Source: Magnetococcales bacterium (GTDB lineage: Bacteria; Pseudomonadota; Magnetococcia; Magnetococcales; Magnetaquicoccaceae). Taken from it: a stretch of 64,000 bases of DNA. Made by a program: the position numbers and the translations under genes. The notes under the pieces are model-generated. The model made no database searches, was not told the DNA's origin, and saw only the letters and a list, made by a program, of their open reading frames with translations. This document shows, one piece after another, positions 1-9,288 of this stretch; position 1 is the first letter of the stretch, and the number at the start of each line of letters is the position of its first letter. The stretch spans positions 1 to 64,000 of the forward strand of contig JADGAZ010000010.1 in assembly GCA_015231755.1 (NCBI GenBank), written 5' to 3'.

Positions 1-7
1 TCAATAA

Positions 8-415
8 TCACATTGTCAAGGCTTGGCACCTTCGTTTCTGATCTGAACGGTTACGATTTTTGAACAATTCAGGAAGTTCCGCATCGGTTTTCTCGTGTCT
101 CTTGAGACAGGATGCCCAGCCAAGGGCGAAAGCGTTGATCCATTTTTCGCGGATCTCGGCAATAAAATCGTCAAAATTGGGCTGTGTTTCGGGACGTGGG
201 CTACTGGATCGCGCTTCCACCACCCAGATGGCGGGGGGATTTTTTTTGCGGTTCTTCAAAAGCAGGAATTCCGCAATCTTGACTTCATCTTTAATTTTCC
301 GATAGGTTTCGCTTTTTTCAACAGGGAAGCAGGTTCCTTCCGGGTATGGGCCGAAGGTCATGCAATCCAACTGGGCGAGGGGTCCAAAATTGTTGAGCCT
401 CACACGATTGAGCAT
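8..415 (-). CDS. Small uncharacterised protein (135 aa)
   Basis: I do not recognise a named family. The protein is short and charged, with no signal peptide or membrane segment. Its centre has a strand-like stretch containing WVVEARSS, followed by a segment rich in Phe, Asp and Ile. A Glu-x-Lys/Arg-like element in a strand recalls PD-(D/E)XK nuclease cores, but this is only a visual resemblance. The ATG has an AAGGAA Shine-Dalgarno about 8 nt upstream, and the gene overlaps the end of the PAP2 gene by 16 nt, so it is probably the last gene of the topA operon. The C-terminal tail is rich in Arg, Lys and Gln and may have drifted. Existence is likely; function is unknown. Confidence 0.6.
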   Translation of the reverse strand: MLNRVRLNNFGPLAQLDCMTFGPYPEGTCFPVEKSETYRKIKDEVKIAEFLLLKNRKKNPPAIWVVEARSSSPRPETQPNFDDFIAEIREKWINAFALGWASCLKRHEKTDAELPELFKNRNRSDQKRRCQALTM

Positions 416-1128
416 GGGGAATTTCCTTCTTTGCGTGGATCCGATTCATGGTTTGAAATGAATTTTCTTTCCACCCCCCACGCCACCCCCTGAATGATCA
501 ACCAGGAGAGCAGCATCGACACCAGCACATGGCTGAGGAAATGAGCGCCTTTCATCATTTGGTAGATCCCCATGATCCAGCCTAAGCTGATGCCGAATCC
601 CAGTCCGAGCCACTGCCGGCGCCGGGTGGAAAAAAGGAAAAACAAGGCCATGAAGGCAAATCCCCCGGAGGGGTGACCGGCGGGATAACATTTGCCGGGG
701 CGTACGGCGGGGAAATCGGCAGGCTGGGTGTCCAAAACCGGGACAAAAGGCAGGGTGCCCCCGTAACGGGTCAAAGACCAGGGGCAGTGGACGTTGGTGA
801 CATTTTTCAAACTGGAGATTGTTCCGGGCACCAGGATCAGCGACAACAGCAACACCATCAAAGGACGGCGGCAAGGAATCAACGACGGAGATTTCCGGGA
901 CCACAACAACGCGACCAGAATGCCGATGGCCACCAGCACCACCGCCCACTTGGCGCCGGTATAAAAGATCACCCGGGGCCAGTAGGCCTCCTTGTCGATC
1001 CACCAGCGCCCGACCTCGAAGGTGTAAAAAAAATCCTGCACCCGCAGATCCAGGGTTGTGGTCTCGGCCACCAGCAGGACCAGGGCCAGCAGGGCCAGGG
1101 TCCATCCGAAAGAACGTCCCAAGGTCAC
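400..1128 (-). CDS. PAP2-family membrane phosphatase
   Basis: Integral inner-membrane phosphatase of the PAP2 (type 2 phosphatidic acid phosphatase) superfamily, 242 aa. Hydrophobic segments lie near residues 8-22, 62-77, 90-103, 155-168, 173-190 and 198-215. PAP2 landmarks are visible: a Lys near 108 before the first motif, AGHPSGG at about 150-156 (the usual PSGH-type motif), and two His at about 196 and 200 in GAHFLSH. The start is GTG, overlapping the stop of the upstream gene by 4 nt (GTGA). The upstream partner is an LTA-synthase-like sulfatase, so the pair probably handles phosphate or phosphoethanolamine/phosphoglycerol groups on lipid A, glycans or undecaprenyl carriers. The precise substrate cannot be read from sequence. 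Confidence 0.85.
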   Translation of the reverse strand: MTLGRSFGWTLALLALVLLVAETTTLDLRVQDFFYTFEVGRWWIDKEAYWPRVIFYTGAKWAVVLVAIGILVALLWSRKSPSLIPCRRPLMVLLLSLILVPGTISSLKNVTNVHCPWSLTRYGGTLPFVPVLDTQPADFPAVRPGKCYPAGHPSGGFAFMALFFLFSTRRRQWLGLGFGISLGWIMGIYQMMKGAHFLSHVLVSMLLSWLIIQGVAWGVERKFISNHESDPRKEGNSPCSIV

Positions 1129-3098
1129 GGAATCCTCTTGTCGAGTCCTTTTTTACGCATGGTATTGGCGGTCTGATAGAAGGAGATCGCATCCTTCAAG
1201 CCTTGGGGATCTTCCTGCTTGAGCCGCTCCTGACGCTCCCGGCCCCATCCCCGGACAAATTGATAAAAACTGGATTGGTTTTGGGGACTGAGTACCGTCA
1301 GTCGATCCCCGGTGATCATCCCGAGCTTCTGATAGGTGCCGATGAAGGCGCGGCGGGACTCCGGAGGGGTCTTGAAGATGTCCTGGCCGAAAAAGCGGCT
1401 CGGATAGCTGAAATTCAGCAGCCCCAGCACCGTGGGGGTGATGTCGATCTGACTGGTCAACCCCTCTTCCAGTCGCGGCGCGATGTGGCGCGGGGCGTGG
1501 ATCATCAGTGGAATGTGATAACGATTGACTGGCAGTTCGGTTTTTCCGGCGCTGCCGGCGCAGTGGTCGGCGGTGATCACGAAAACCGTGTTGTCGAACC
1601 AGGGACGCTGTTTGGCCCGGGCCAGAAAATCCCCGATGGCCCAGTCGGTGTATTTGACTCCTCCTTGCCGCCCTCCGGGGGAGGGAATGTCGATGCGTCC
1701 CGCCGGATAGGTGAAGGGACGATGATTGGAGGTGGTCATGACAAAATAATAAAACGGTTTGCCGTCGGCGAAAGCCCGGTCCGCCTCGCGGATGGTCCGC
1801 TTGAACAGATCCTCGTCTGCCACGCCCCAGATGTTTTCGTGGCTGATTTCACTGGCATCCAACTGGGTGCGGTCCACCACATCGAAGCTGTTGTGGCCGA
1901 AGAAGTGATTCATGTTGTCGAAATAACCATAACCCCCATAGATGAAACGGGTATCATAACCCCGCTGGCGGAACAGATATCCCGAAGAGAACAGATCCTC
2001 GTTGTTGGGTCGTTTCACCTTGCTGCGTCCCGGGGTGGGGGGGACAGAGAGTACCAGACTCTCCATGCCCCGGTCGGTTCGGTTGCCGGTGGCGTAGAGA
2101 TTGGTGAAGGTGAGAGACTCCTTGGCCAGACGGTCCATGTTCGGGGTCAATCCTTCCGGATTGCCGAAAAAGCCCAGATACTCCGCGCTCATGGATTCGA
2201 TGGTCAACTGGATGACGTTGAGGCGCTTTTCCGGTCCCGGATTGGTGATGGTGCGGGCAATGTCCAGGGGGTCGGAATGGGGGAGAGGCTTGGCGTCCGG
2301 GGTGGAGAGCAGCAGTTCCCGCACCCGGGCGGCGGTCTCTTTTTCATCCCGCTGGAGATAGAAACGTTCGTACTCCAGTTCGTTGTGGATGAAGGCCGAA
2401 AACAGGGCGTAGATGCCGTTTTTGGCCAGTTCGTTGTGAAAACGGTTGCCGGAGACTTCGGAAAGGGAAGAATCCACCACCATGAAACACACCGGCGGCA
2501 GCAGCAGAAAGAGCGCCCCCTGTCTGAGCCGTTGCCGGAAGGTGGTGATGGCCGCAAAATCCGGTTGCAGCCAACCGGCCCGCCAGACCCCGCCGAAAAT
2601 GAGCAGGGTGACCGCCAGGATGGCGGCCAGCAGCAGGGGCACAGGATAGGATTGACGGATGTTGCCGATCACCTCGTGGGTGTAGACCAGATAATCCACG
2701 GCGATGAAATTGAAGCGTACCCCGAACTCGTCCCAGAAAATCCACTCCGCGACCCCGTTGAACACCAGGATGTACAGCGCCACCCCATACCACAGATAAT
2801 AAACGACCCGATGCAGCCGATGGTTGAAGATACGGTCCGGCAGGGCCGTCAGGTAGAGGGTGAAGGGGATGGAAAAATACAGGGCCGCCAGGAAGTCATA
2901 AAAAAGACCGCTGGCCAGAATCAGCAGCAATCCCCCCGGCGAGGGGTCCAGGGTATCGAAGGTCTTGACCCCCAACACCAGGCGGATGACCATCGAGATG
3001 GCCAGAAACAGTCCGATGAACAGATACAGCCCGCCAAACCGTCTGGACAGCAGACGGGAGCTGTGGGAAACGGTTGGGCCGGGCAGTGGAGTGGTCAT
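1125..3098 (-). CDS. LTA-synthase-like membrane sulfatase / phosphoglycerol transferase
   Basis: 657-aa enzyme of the alkaline phosphatase superfamily with an N-terminal membrane domain (segments near 22-43, 55-82, 98-116, 151-170 and 194-208) and a periplasmic sulfatase domain from about 290. Predicted metal ligands include Glu301 in TIESMS and Asp511-His512 in ITADHCAGS. The nucleophile is probably Thr341 in GNRTDRGMES. In Gram-negative bacteria this architecture transfers phosphoglycerol or phosphoethanolamine to periplasmic glucans or lipids, or makes polyglycerol-phosphate. Here it sits with a PAP2 phosphatase, consistent with headgroup turnover. The ATG overlaps the topA stop by 4 nt, which implies translational coupling. 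Family assignment is firm; the acceptor is unknown. Confidence 0.88.
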   Translation of the reverse strand: MTTPLPGPTVSHSSRLLSRRFGGLYLFIGLFLAISMVIRLVLGVKTFDTLDPSPGGLLLILASGLFYDFLAALYFSIPFTLYLTALPDRIFNHRLHRVVYYLWYGVALYILVFNGVAEWIFWDEFGVRFNFIAVDYLVYTHEVIGNIRQSYPVPLLLAAILAVTLLIFGGVWRAGWLQPDFAAITTFRQRLRQGALFLLLPPVCFMVVDSSLSEVSGNRFHNELAKNGIYALFSAFIHNELEYERFYLQRDEKETAARVRELLLSTPDAKPLPHSDPLDIARTITNPGPEKRLNVIQLTIESMSAEYLGFFGNPEGLTPNMDRLAKESLTFTNLYATGNRTDRGMESLVLSVPPTPGRSKVKRPNNEDLFSSGYLFRQRGYDTRFIYGGYGYFDNMNHFFGHNSFDVVDRTQLDASEISHENIWGVADEDLFKRTIREADRAFADGKPFYYFVMTTSNHRPFTYPAGRIDIPSPGGRQGGVKYTDWAIGDFLARAKQRPWFDNTVFVITADHCAGSAGKTELPVNRYHIPLMIHAPRHIAPRLEEGLTSQIDITPTVLGLLNFSYPSRFFGQDIFKTPPESRRAFIGTYQKLGMITGDRLTVLSPQNQSSFYQFVRGWGRERQERLKQEDPQGLKDAISFYQTANTMRKKGLDKRIP

Positions 3099-5449
3099 GG
3101 GGTGGCGGCAGGCTCAGCAGGTTGTTTTTCCCGGTAATCGCATCCTTCCACCGCGCAGAGATGTTCGGTGCCGTAACGTTTGGTGATCTTTTCGGTGATG
3201 AAGGGCGCGCCGCACTTGGGACAGGGCGTATCGGCGATGGGTTTGTTCCACAGGGCGTTTTTGCACTTGGGATAGCCGGAACACGAATAGAAAATCTTGC
3301 CCCGACGGGATTTTTTCTCCAGAAAGGTGCCCTTGTTGCACATGGGACAGGACACGCCGGTATCCCGGGGTTTTTCCAACGGCTGGATGTTGCGGCAGTC
3401 GGGATAGCCGGAACAGGCCAGATATTTGCCGAAACGACCTTCCTTGATGAGCATCGGTTTGCTGCACTTGTCGCACAACTGGTCCGACATCTCGGGGGGG
3501 GCGACGGGGGTTTCCTCTTCGCCTTCTTTTTTGATGTTCTGGGTGAAACGGCACTCCGGATAGTTGGAACAGGCCAGAAACCGACCAAAACGTCCCAGCT
3601 TGATGAACAGCGGTTGGCTGCACTCCGGGCATTTTTGATCCGTGGCTTCGGTGGTGATGTCGGAGCGATTGGTGGTGCTTTCCTTTTCGTCGATCTGGCT
3701 TTTGAAGGGAGTCCAGAAGGAGTCCAGCAGGGGAACCCAGGCCATCTCGCCGCGGGACACGGCGTCCAGGTCGTCCTCCAGATGGGCGGTGAAGTGATAA
3801 TCCACATATTTTTCAAAGTGTTCAACCAGAAACCGGTTGACCACCTCCCCCACGTCCTCGGGCACGAACTTGCGCTGGTCGAGCTTGACGTAGCCCCGTT
3901 CCTGAAGCGTGGACATGGTGGGGGCGTAGGTGGAGGGACGACCGATGCCATAACTTTCCAGGATTTTCACCAGCGACGCCTCGGTGTAACGCGGCGGCGG
4001 TTCGGTGAAATGCTGGTGAGGAGCCACCGCGGTCATGGTGAGGGGATCCCCGGTCTCCAGAGGCGGAAGCATGGTATCGGTTTCGTCTTCGTTGCGTTCT
4101 TGTTCCGGGGTGGCGTCCTGGCTTTCGCTGTAGACCTCCATGAAGCCGGAAAAGGCCACCGAAGAGCCGGTGGCCCGCAGCAGATAGGGCGCCTTGGGAT
4201 CGTTGATTCCCACCGACAAGGTGGCGGCCACCTGATCGATCTGGGCCGAGGCCATCTGACAGGCCATGGTGCGCTTCCAGATGAGTTCGTACAGCCGGAA
4301 GCCGTCCCGGTCGAGATGCTTGCGGACTTTTTCCGGCAGCAGGGCCGGATCCGTGGGGCGGATCGCCTCGTGGGCCTCCTGGGCGTTCTTGGCGGAGGAT
4401 TTGTATTTCCGCAGGGTCTTGGGGAGGTATTCCGCGCCGTAACGCTCCTTGATCAAGGTGCGCATGGCGTTGACCGCTTCGCTGGCCAACTGCACCGAGT
4501 CGGTACGCATGTAGGTGATGAGACCCACGGTCTCCTGGCTGCCGTCCGGGGTGGTGATCTCGACCCCTTCGTAGAGCTTCTGGGCCACCATCATGGTCTG
4601 ACGGGCGGAAAAACCCAGCTTGCGGGAGGCCTCCTGCTGCAAAGTCGAGGTGATGAACGGCGGCGACGGATTGCGCGCCACCCGTTTTTTCTCCACGGCG
4701 GCCACATGCAGCGGTTGGTTTTCGATGGCGCGCACCAGTTGTTCGGCACGGGTGGCGTTGTGGATGTCGAAGCGGTTGAGTTTTTTGCCTTCGGCGGCCA
4801 CCAGACGGCCCACGAAAGGACGGGATTCGGCTCCCGGAACCGAACGGATCACGTCGGCGGAGATGCTCCAGTATTCCCGGGTCTTGAAGGCGCGGATTTC
4901 ATTTTCCCGCTCGCAGATCAGCCGCAGGGCCACGGATTGCACCCGACCGGCGGAAAGTCCACGGCGTACCTTCTTCCACAACAAGGGGCTGAGATTGAAT
5001 CCCACCAGATAATCCAGGGCACGCCGGGCCTGCTGGGCGTTGACCAGATTCATGTCGATGTCCCGGGGGTTGGCAACCGCCTCCAGGATGGCCTTTTTGG
5101 TGATTTCGTGGAACACCACCCGTTTGCAGGGGATGTCGGCGATCTCTTTTTTCGATCTCAAGGTCTCCAGCACATGCCAGGAGATGGCTTCCCCTTCGCG
5201 ATCCGGGTCGGTGGCCAGCAGCAGCATGTCGGCATCCTTGGCAGCCCGGGTCAATTCGGTGACATGCTTGGTCGAGTCGCTGGAAACCTCGTAGCGCATC
5301 TGGAACTGGTTGTCCGTATCCACGGAACCATCCTTGGAGGGCAGATCCCGGATGTGTCCATAGGTGGCGGCGACGGCATACTCTTTGCCGAGAAATTTGT
5401 TGATCGTCTTGGCCTTGGCCGGAGACTCCACGATTACGAGAGTGGTCAT
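3095..5449 (-). CDS. topA: DNA topoisomerase I
   Basis: Type IA topoisomerase that relaxes negative supercoils. The chosen start gives MTTLVIVESPAKAKTI, the classical N-terminus; an in-frame ATG eight codons upstream is possible but matches the family less well. The Toprim domain occupies about residues 3-115 with its acidic cluster (ATDPDREGEAI). The catalytic Tyr lies in ITYMRTDS. The C-terminus carries four zinc-ribbon modules of CxxC...C...C type, the last ending in CDYR, so the protein is full length (784 aa). It follows dprA by 66 nt and precedes the LTA-like gene with a 4-nt overlap. The dprA-topA order is common in Alphaproteobacteria. Confidence 0.98.
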   Translation of the reverse strand: MTTLVIVESPAKAKTINKFLGKEYAVAATYGHIRDLPSKDGSVDTDNQFQMRYEVSSDSTKHVTELTRAAKDADMLLLATDPDREGEAISWHVLETLRSKKEIADIPCKRVVFHEITKKAILEAVANPRDIDMNLVNAQQARRALDYLVGFNLSPLLWKKVRRGLSAGRVQSVALRLICERENEIRAFKTREYWSISADVIRSVPGAESRPFVGRLVAAEGKKLNRFDIHNATRAEQLVRAIENQPLHVAAVEKKRVARNPSPPFITSTLQQEASRKLGFSARQTMMVAQKLYEGVEITTPDGSQETVGLITYMRTDSVQLASEAVNAMRTLIKERYGAEYLPKTLRKYKSSAKNAQEAHEAIRPTDPALLPEKVRKHLDRDGFRLYELIWKRTMACQMASAQIDQVAATLSVGINDPKAPYLLRATGSSVAFSGFMEVYSESQDATPEQERNEDETDTMLPPLETGDPLTMTAVAPHQHFTEPPPRYTEASLVKILESYGIGRPSTYAPTMSTLQERGYVKLDQRKFVPEDVGEVVNRFLVEHFEKYVDYHFTAHLEDDLDAVSRGEMAWVPLLDSFWTPFKSQIDEKESTTNRSDITTEATDQKCPECSQPLFIKLGRFGRFLACSNYPECRFTQNIKKEGEEETPVAPPEMSDQLCDKCSKPMLIKEGRFGKYLACSGYPDCRNIQPLEKPRDTGVSCPMCNKGTFLEKKSRRGKIFYSCSGYPKCKNALWNKPIADTPCPKCGAPFITEKITKRYGTEHLCAVEGCDYREKQPAEPAATP

Positions 5450-5515
5450 GAATACGGGTGTCGCATTTTTCAAGGAGTGAACGAGGAACCATCCGGCAAA
5501 GAGCGAAGCTTTTGA

Positions 5516-6637
5516 TCACGGGCGGTTGGTGATGGTGTATCGACCGCCCGGCAGGCGCTGCACCAGTCCGGAAAGTTCAAGTTGCAGTAAGATGCGTGAA
5601 AGCGCGGCCACTGTCAATTGACAACACCGGGCCAGATCATCTTCCTGGGTCGCGCCAGCCTGGATGTGGGTCAGGATGGTGGCCACCTCGGCGGACAGAC
5701 CAGAAGTCTGCGGGAGCGGGGTGGATTCGGCAAGGGGTTCCAGGGGCGGCGAGGACCAGTGGAGCTCCTCCAGGATGTCATCGATCCCTTCCACCAGTTT
5801 GGCTCCCTGACGCAACAGGGCGTGGGTGCCGCGGGTATTGGGATCGTTGGGGGGGCCGGGAACGGCGAATACCTCTCTGCCTTGTTCCAGGGCCGCGTGG
5901 GCGGTGATCAGGGAACCGGACCGTTCCGGCGCCTCGACGATCACCACACCCCGGGCCAGCCCGGACAGAATGCGCGCCCGGGGCGGAAAGGCCCAGGGAA
6001 CCGGCAGCAATCCCAAAGGGGCTTCGCTCACCAGACAACCGTGACCGGCAATGAACCGTTGCAACTCCCGGTGTTCCCCGGGATGAAAAATATCAAGTCC
6101 GGTGGCCAGCACCCCGATGGTGGGACCGGGAGCCTCCAGGGCGCCCCGATGGGCGGCGGCATCGATACCCAAAGAGAGTCCGCTGATGATGACGATTCCC
6201 GCCCGGGTCAGATCCCGGGCCAGTTCGACGGTGAAAATCTGACCGCGCCCCGAGGCCTTGCGGGTTCCGGTGATGGTTACGCCGGTGTCGTGCAGCAAGG
6301 TTGCGTTGCCCAGCACGAACAGGGCCGGAGGGGGATCGTGGATGGCAGCCAGCAGCGGGGGATAGTCGGGAGTGCCGGGTATCAGCATGCGGCCTCCGAT
6401 GGCGTGGAGCCGTTCCAGTTCCCGGGCCATAGGTTGGGAGGGAATCTCCCGGCGGAACCGTTCCAACTGCCGGATCACGCCGGGGCGGATTCCCGGAATG
6501 GCGGACAGCTTCGGACGCGTGGCCGTGAGCAGCGCCTCGGGACTGCCCAGATGGCGGATCAGATGGCCGATGGTGGCAGGTCCGATCCCGGGAGATCGGA
6601 CCAAGCGCAGCCAGTCGATGAGCAGTTCGGAATCCAT
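5516..6637 (-). CDS. dprA: DNA-processing protein DprA
   Basis: Cytoplasmic DprA/Smf protein, 373 aa, which protects incoming single-stranded DNA during transformation and loads RecA. A helix-hairpin-helix-like N-terminus (SPGIGPATIGHL) precedes the Rossmann-like core. The core motifs ITGTRKASGRG (GSR-type loop), VISGLSLGIDAAAHRGAL and VLATGLDIFHP are visible. The last ~60 residues form the DprA winged helix, ending GGRYTI. It lies 10 nt after the envelope-protein gene and upstream of topA on the same strand, so they are probably co-transcribed. No competence pilus genes are in the window, so active transformation cannot be inferred. Confidence 0.97.
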   Translation of the reverse strand: MDSELLIDWLRLVRSPGIGPATIGHLIRHLGSPEALLTATRPKLSAIPGIRPGVIRQLERFRREIPSQPMARELERLHAIGGRMLIPGTPDYPPLLAAIHDPPPALFVLGNATLLHDTGVTITGTRKASGRGQIFTVELARDLTRAGIVIISGLSLGIDAAAHRGALEAPGPTIGVLATGLDIFHPGEHRELQRFIAGHGCLVSEAPLGLLPVPWAFPPRARILSGLARGVVIVEAPERSGSLITAHAALEQGREVFAVPGPPNDPNTRGTHALLRQGAKLVEGIDDILEELHWSSPPLEPLAESTPLPQTSGLSAEVATILTHIQAGATQEDDLARCCQLTVAALSRILLQLELSGLVQRLPGGRYTITNRP

Positions 6638-6647
6638 GGTCTGGTGG

Positions 6648-7511
6648 TTACGGGGTGCGGACGATATCCCCCCGACGGATGGGTGCCCGGGTCCGGGTGA
6701 GCAGCGCCAGGGAGGCCCGGTCGCCGATCTGGATCAAAATGGCCTGTCCGATCTCCGGTTGGGGGGAGGGATCCGGTGGATGGGTGCCCCGGTCATCCCG
6801 CAGGACCGGCAAGGTCAATCCCTGGAAGGCGTGGTCCCGCCGACCCAGACCCACGATCACCAGATCATGGGCCGCCGCCTCGTTGCGGCCATCGTGGACC
6901 TGGATGACCCGACCGGAGAGGGGATGGGGGGATTGGGCGCGCAGGGTGAAATCCGTGTTCACCGGGTGGGGGAGGTCCAGTTGATCTCCGGGTTCGATGC
7001 CCTGAAAGGAGCTGTCCACCAAAGCCAGGGAGACCTGGGGCCCGGACTGCTGCACCCGTGCCGAACCCAGGCGTCTGACCAGTTGTCCCAGCGGTTGGTT
7101 GTTGACCGGATCCACCAGCATGGGGCCGGGGCGCAGGATCTCCAGGGGGGTGCCCACAGGCAGAGGGGTGGGATAGCGGATGCGGATCGTATCCCCCTGC
7201 CCGATCACCCGACGTTCCCCGATTGCCGCCAGAATCCGTCCCGGTGCCGGGGTGGAGGAGGAGAGGATCCGGTCTCCACGGGCGAGAGCGTGCCGGATCA
7301 AAGAGACCGTGGAAGCCGGAATGGCCTGGAGATCATCGACGGGTCGGATGGCGGATTTGGGGGTGATCCGTTCGACCCGCAACGGAGAGGAATCCGTGTC
7401 GTCCGCCAGGGCGGGCCAGGAGATGCCGAGCAGCAGGAACAGGACCGGAAACAAGAACATGGCGGAATCGGCTCGCGGCGTCGGGTGGTGGTTGGGGATC
7501 GGGCGGACCAT
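6648..7511 (-). CDS. Exported dprA-adjacent envelope protein without LysM domain
   Basis: 287-aa secreted or periplasmic protein. A hydrophobic segment (FLFPVLFLLLGISWPALA) ends in an Ala-x-Ala-type cleavage site near residue 36. The start used here keeps Arg residues ahead of the hydrophobic core; an internal ATG at 7460 would remove all positive charge from the signal peptide. The mature part has repeated beta-rich phrases (GQGDTIRIRYP, PVGTPLEILRPG, EPGDQLDLP). These resemble the region that follows LysM in proteins often encoded next to dprA, but no LysM motif is visible here. It is the first gene of the dprA-topA run. The role is probably cell-wall or surface associated; family recognition is moderate. 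Confidence 0.7.
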   Translation of the reverse strand: MVRPIPNHHPTPRADSAMFLFPVLFLLLGISWPALADDTDSSPLRVERITPKSAIRPVDDLQAIPASTVSLIRHALARGDRILSSSTPAPGRILAAIGERRVIGQGDTIRIRYPTPLPVGTPLEILRPGPMLVDPVNNQPLGQLVRRLGSARVQQSGPQVSLALVDSSFQGIEPGDQLDLPHPVNTDFTLRAQSPHPLSGRVIQVHDGRNEAAAHDLVIVGLGRRDHAFQGLTLPVLRDDRGTHPPDPSPQPEIGQAILIQIGDRASLALLTRTRAPIRRGDIVRTP

Positions 7512-7682
7512 GGAGGCGCAGGGGCGCCACGGGAAGGACCCTCGGCTGCAAAAAATCAGGAGTCAACGCCGCGGCCACCGTGGGTCTGGCTTGCTTTCCA
7601 TGGGGGAATGCGCGCATCATCTCCATAAATGGCCGGATGTGTCAACCAGAAGGCTTGCAAACCTCAACGATTGTCCAAAGTT

Positions 7683-8642
7683 ATGAACAAAAGCAGACGC
7701 AGGGGAAAAAGTGAGTTCGATACCCCCTGGAAACGGATCGTGGAGGGGTATTTCCAGGAGTTCATGGCCTTTTTCCTGCCCGAGGCCCATGACGACATCG
7801 ACTGGTCCCGTGGTCACGAATTCCTGGACAAGGAACTGTCCCGGATGGCCCGGGAGTCGGAGATCGGCGACCGGCAGATGGACAAACTGGTCAAGGTGTG
7901 GAAAACCGGTGGCGACGAGCAATGGGTGTTGATTCACGCCGACATCCAGGGGGACCGACAGGAACAGTTCGAGTCACGGATGTATACCTATCAGTATCGG
8001 GCCTATGATCTCAAAAAAATGGTGGTGGTGGGTCTGGCCATCCTGACGGACGAATCCCCGGGCTGGCGGCCCGTGGCGTTTCGTCGGACCTTGTGGGGGT
8101 CGGAGGTCTGCTACCGGTTCAACACCGTCAAATTGTTGGACTATCAAAACGATCTGGCGGCCCTGGAGCTTTCGGACAACCCCTTCGCCGTGGTGGTGCT
8201 GGCCCACCTGAAGGCCAAAGAGACCCGAACCGAACCGGAAGCCCGCTATCAAGCCAAATGGCGGCTGATGCGCACCTTGTATCAACGGGGTTTTTCGAGA
8301 AACCGGATCATTGATCTTTTCACTTTTGTCGACTGGGTTCTTGCACTGACCGATGCGTTTGAAGAGCGGTTCTGGGATGAACTGAAGCAATTCGAGGAGA
8401 GTCGGAAAATGCCATACATCACCAGCGTGGAACGGATTGGACAAAAGAGGGGCAGGCTGGAAGGCAGGCTGGAAGGCAAGCTGGAAGGCAAAGCCGAAGC
8501 CTTGATCGCACTGCTTCAGCGTCGTTTTGGTTCGGATGCGGAGTCGGTGCGCTCCAGGGTGACCGGGGCGGAGGCGCAGGATCTGGAAATCTGGCTGGAC
8601 CGGATTCTTGAAGCCGATTCGCTGCACGGGGTTTTTCAGTAG
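7683..8642 (+). CDS. Rpn-family PD-(D/E)XK nuclease / transposase-like protein with DUF4351 tail
   Basis: 319 aa from the ATG that gives MNKSRRRGKSEFDTPWK. The Rpn (recombination-promoting nuclease) fold is suggested by the N-terminal FF..PEAHDDIDW region and VLIHADIQGDRQEQFESRM. In most members the latter reads H-x-E-x-Q, so Asp replaces Glu here. The C-terminal ~50 residues match the DUF4351 type (LLQRRFG ... DRILEA). Between them is a 12-bp DNA tandem repeat giving a repeated Gly-Arg/Lys-Leu-Glu motif (about 8451-8490), typical of these proteins and prone to length change. The gene is opposite in strand to its neighbours and splits the plsY/dprA neighbourhood, which suggests insertion. Confidence 0.85.
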   Translation: MNKSRRRGKSEFDTPWKRIVEGYFQEFMAFFLPEAHDDIDWSRGHEFLDKELSRMARESEIGDRQMDKLVKVWKTGGDEQWVLIHADIQGDRQEQFESRMYTYQYRAYDLKKMVVVGLAILTDESPGWRPVAFRRTLWGSEVCYRFNTVKLLDYQNDLAALELSDNPFAVVVLAHLKAKETRTEPEARYQAKWRLMRTLYQRGFSRNRIIDLFTFVDWVLALTDAFEERFWDELKQFEESRKMPYITSVERIGQKRGRLEGRLEGKLEGKAEALIALLQRRFGSDAESVRSRVTGAEAQDLEIWLDRILEADSLHGVFQ

Positions 8643-8679
8643 GTCAGGACTGGGGCGGGATCGGGGCGGGCGGCAGGGG

Positions 8680-9288
8680 TCATGAGCCGGGATTCTTCTT
8701 GCCGATTCTGGGTTCGGTTCCGGCGAGCAGGCGGCGTATGTTGTCCCGGTGGCGCCAGAAGACCAGCAGGGTGACCAGACCATGGATGGCCGGGGCCAGG
8801 GGGGGGGCGGGCAACCAAAAGAGGGAAAGCGGTCCGACGACAAAGGCGCTGAGGGCGGAAAGCGAGGAGATGCGCGCCAGTTTGGCCATGCCCAGCCAAG
8901 TGAGGACCATGAGCAGACCCGGCAGCGGGGTCCAGGCGAGCAGACCGCCGAGGGCCACGGCGACCCCTTTTCCCCCCTTGAAGCGCAGATAGACCGGATA
9001 CAGATGGCCCAGAAAGGCGCAGACCACGGTGGCGGCGGTCTGCCAGGAGTCGGAACCGAACAGCGGAATGGCGATTCCTGCCGCCAGAGCCCCTTTGCCC
9101 ATGTCGAGGAACAAGACGAGGGCACCGGCCTTGCGTCCGGCCACACGCAGCACATTGGTGGCACCGATGTTGCCGCTCCCCTGGGCGCGAAGATCCCCGA
9201 CCCCGGCGAAGCGGGCCACGATCAGTCCAAAGGGGACAGCCCCCAGCAGATAGATGGCAACGAGAAAAAGGACATCCTGGGTGTTCAT
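8680..9288 (-). CDS. plsY: Glycerol-3-phosphate acyltransferase PlsY
   Basis: Polytopic inner-membrane enzyme that transfers the acyl group of acyl-phosphate to glycerol-3-phosphate, giving lysophosphatidic acid, the first step of phospholipid synthesis. The ATG giving MNTQDVLFLVAIYLLGA is chosen; an in-frame extension of 38 codons is hydrophilic and lies inside the upstream gene. Family motifs are clear: GSGNIGATNVLR, HLYPVYLRFKGGKGVAVALG, and a terminal WRHRDNIRRLLAGTE. The length of 202 aa is normal. It overlaps the stop of the dctP-like gene by 4 nt, so the two form an operon. Confidence 0.97.
   Translation of the reverse strand: MNTQDVLFLVAIYLLGAVPFGLIVARFAGVGDLRAQGSGNIGATNVLRVAGRKAGALVLFLDMGKGALAAGIAIPLFGSDSWQTAATVVCAFLGHLYPVYLRFKGGKGVAVALGGLLAWTPLPGLLMVLTWLGMAKLARISSLSALSAFVVGPLSLFWLPAPPLAPAIHGLVTLLVFWRHRDNIRRLLAGTEPRIGKKNPGS

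Noticed and set aside
819-3137. 772-codon plus-strand frame opposite the LTA-like and PAP2 genes
   Set aside because: It has low-complexity composition and spans two genes with well-supported motifs on the other strand.
8451-8490. Short tandem repeats that could suggest a CRISPR or VNTR locus
   Set aside because: They are in-frame 12-bp coding repeats inside the Rpn gene and lack spacers. No CRISPR array or cas gene is seen in the window.
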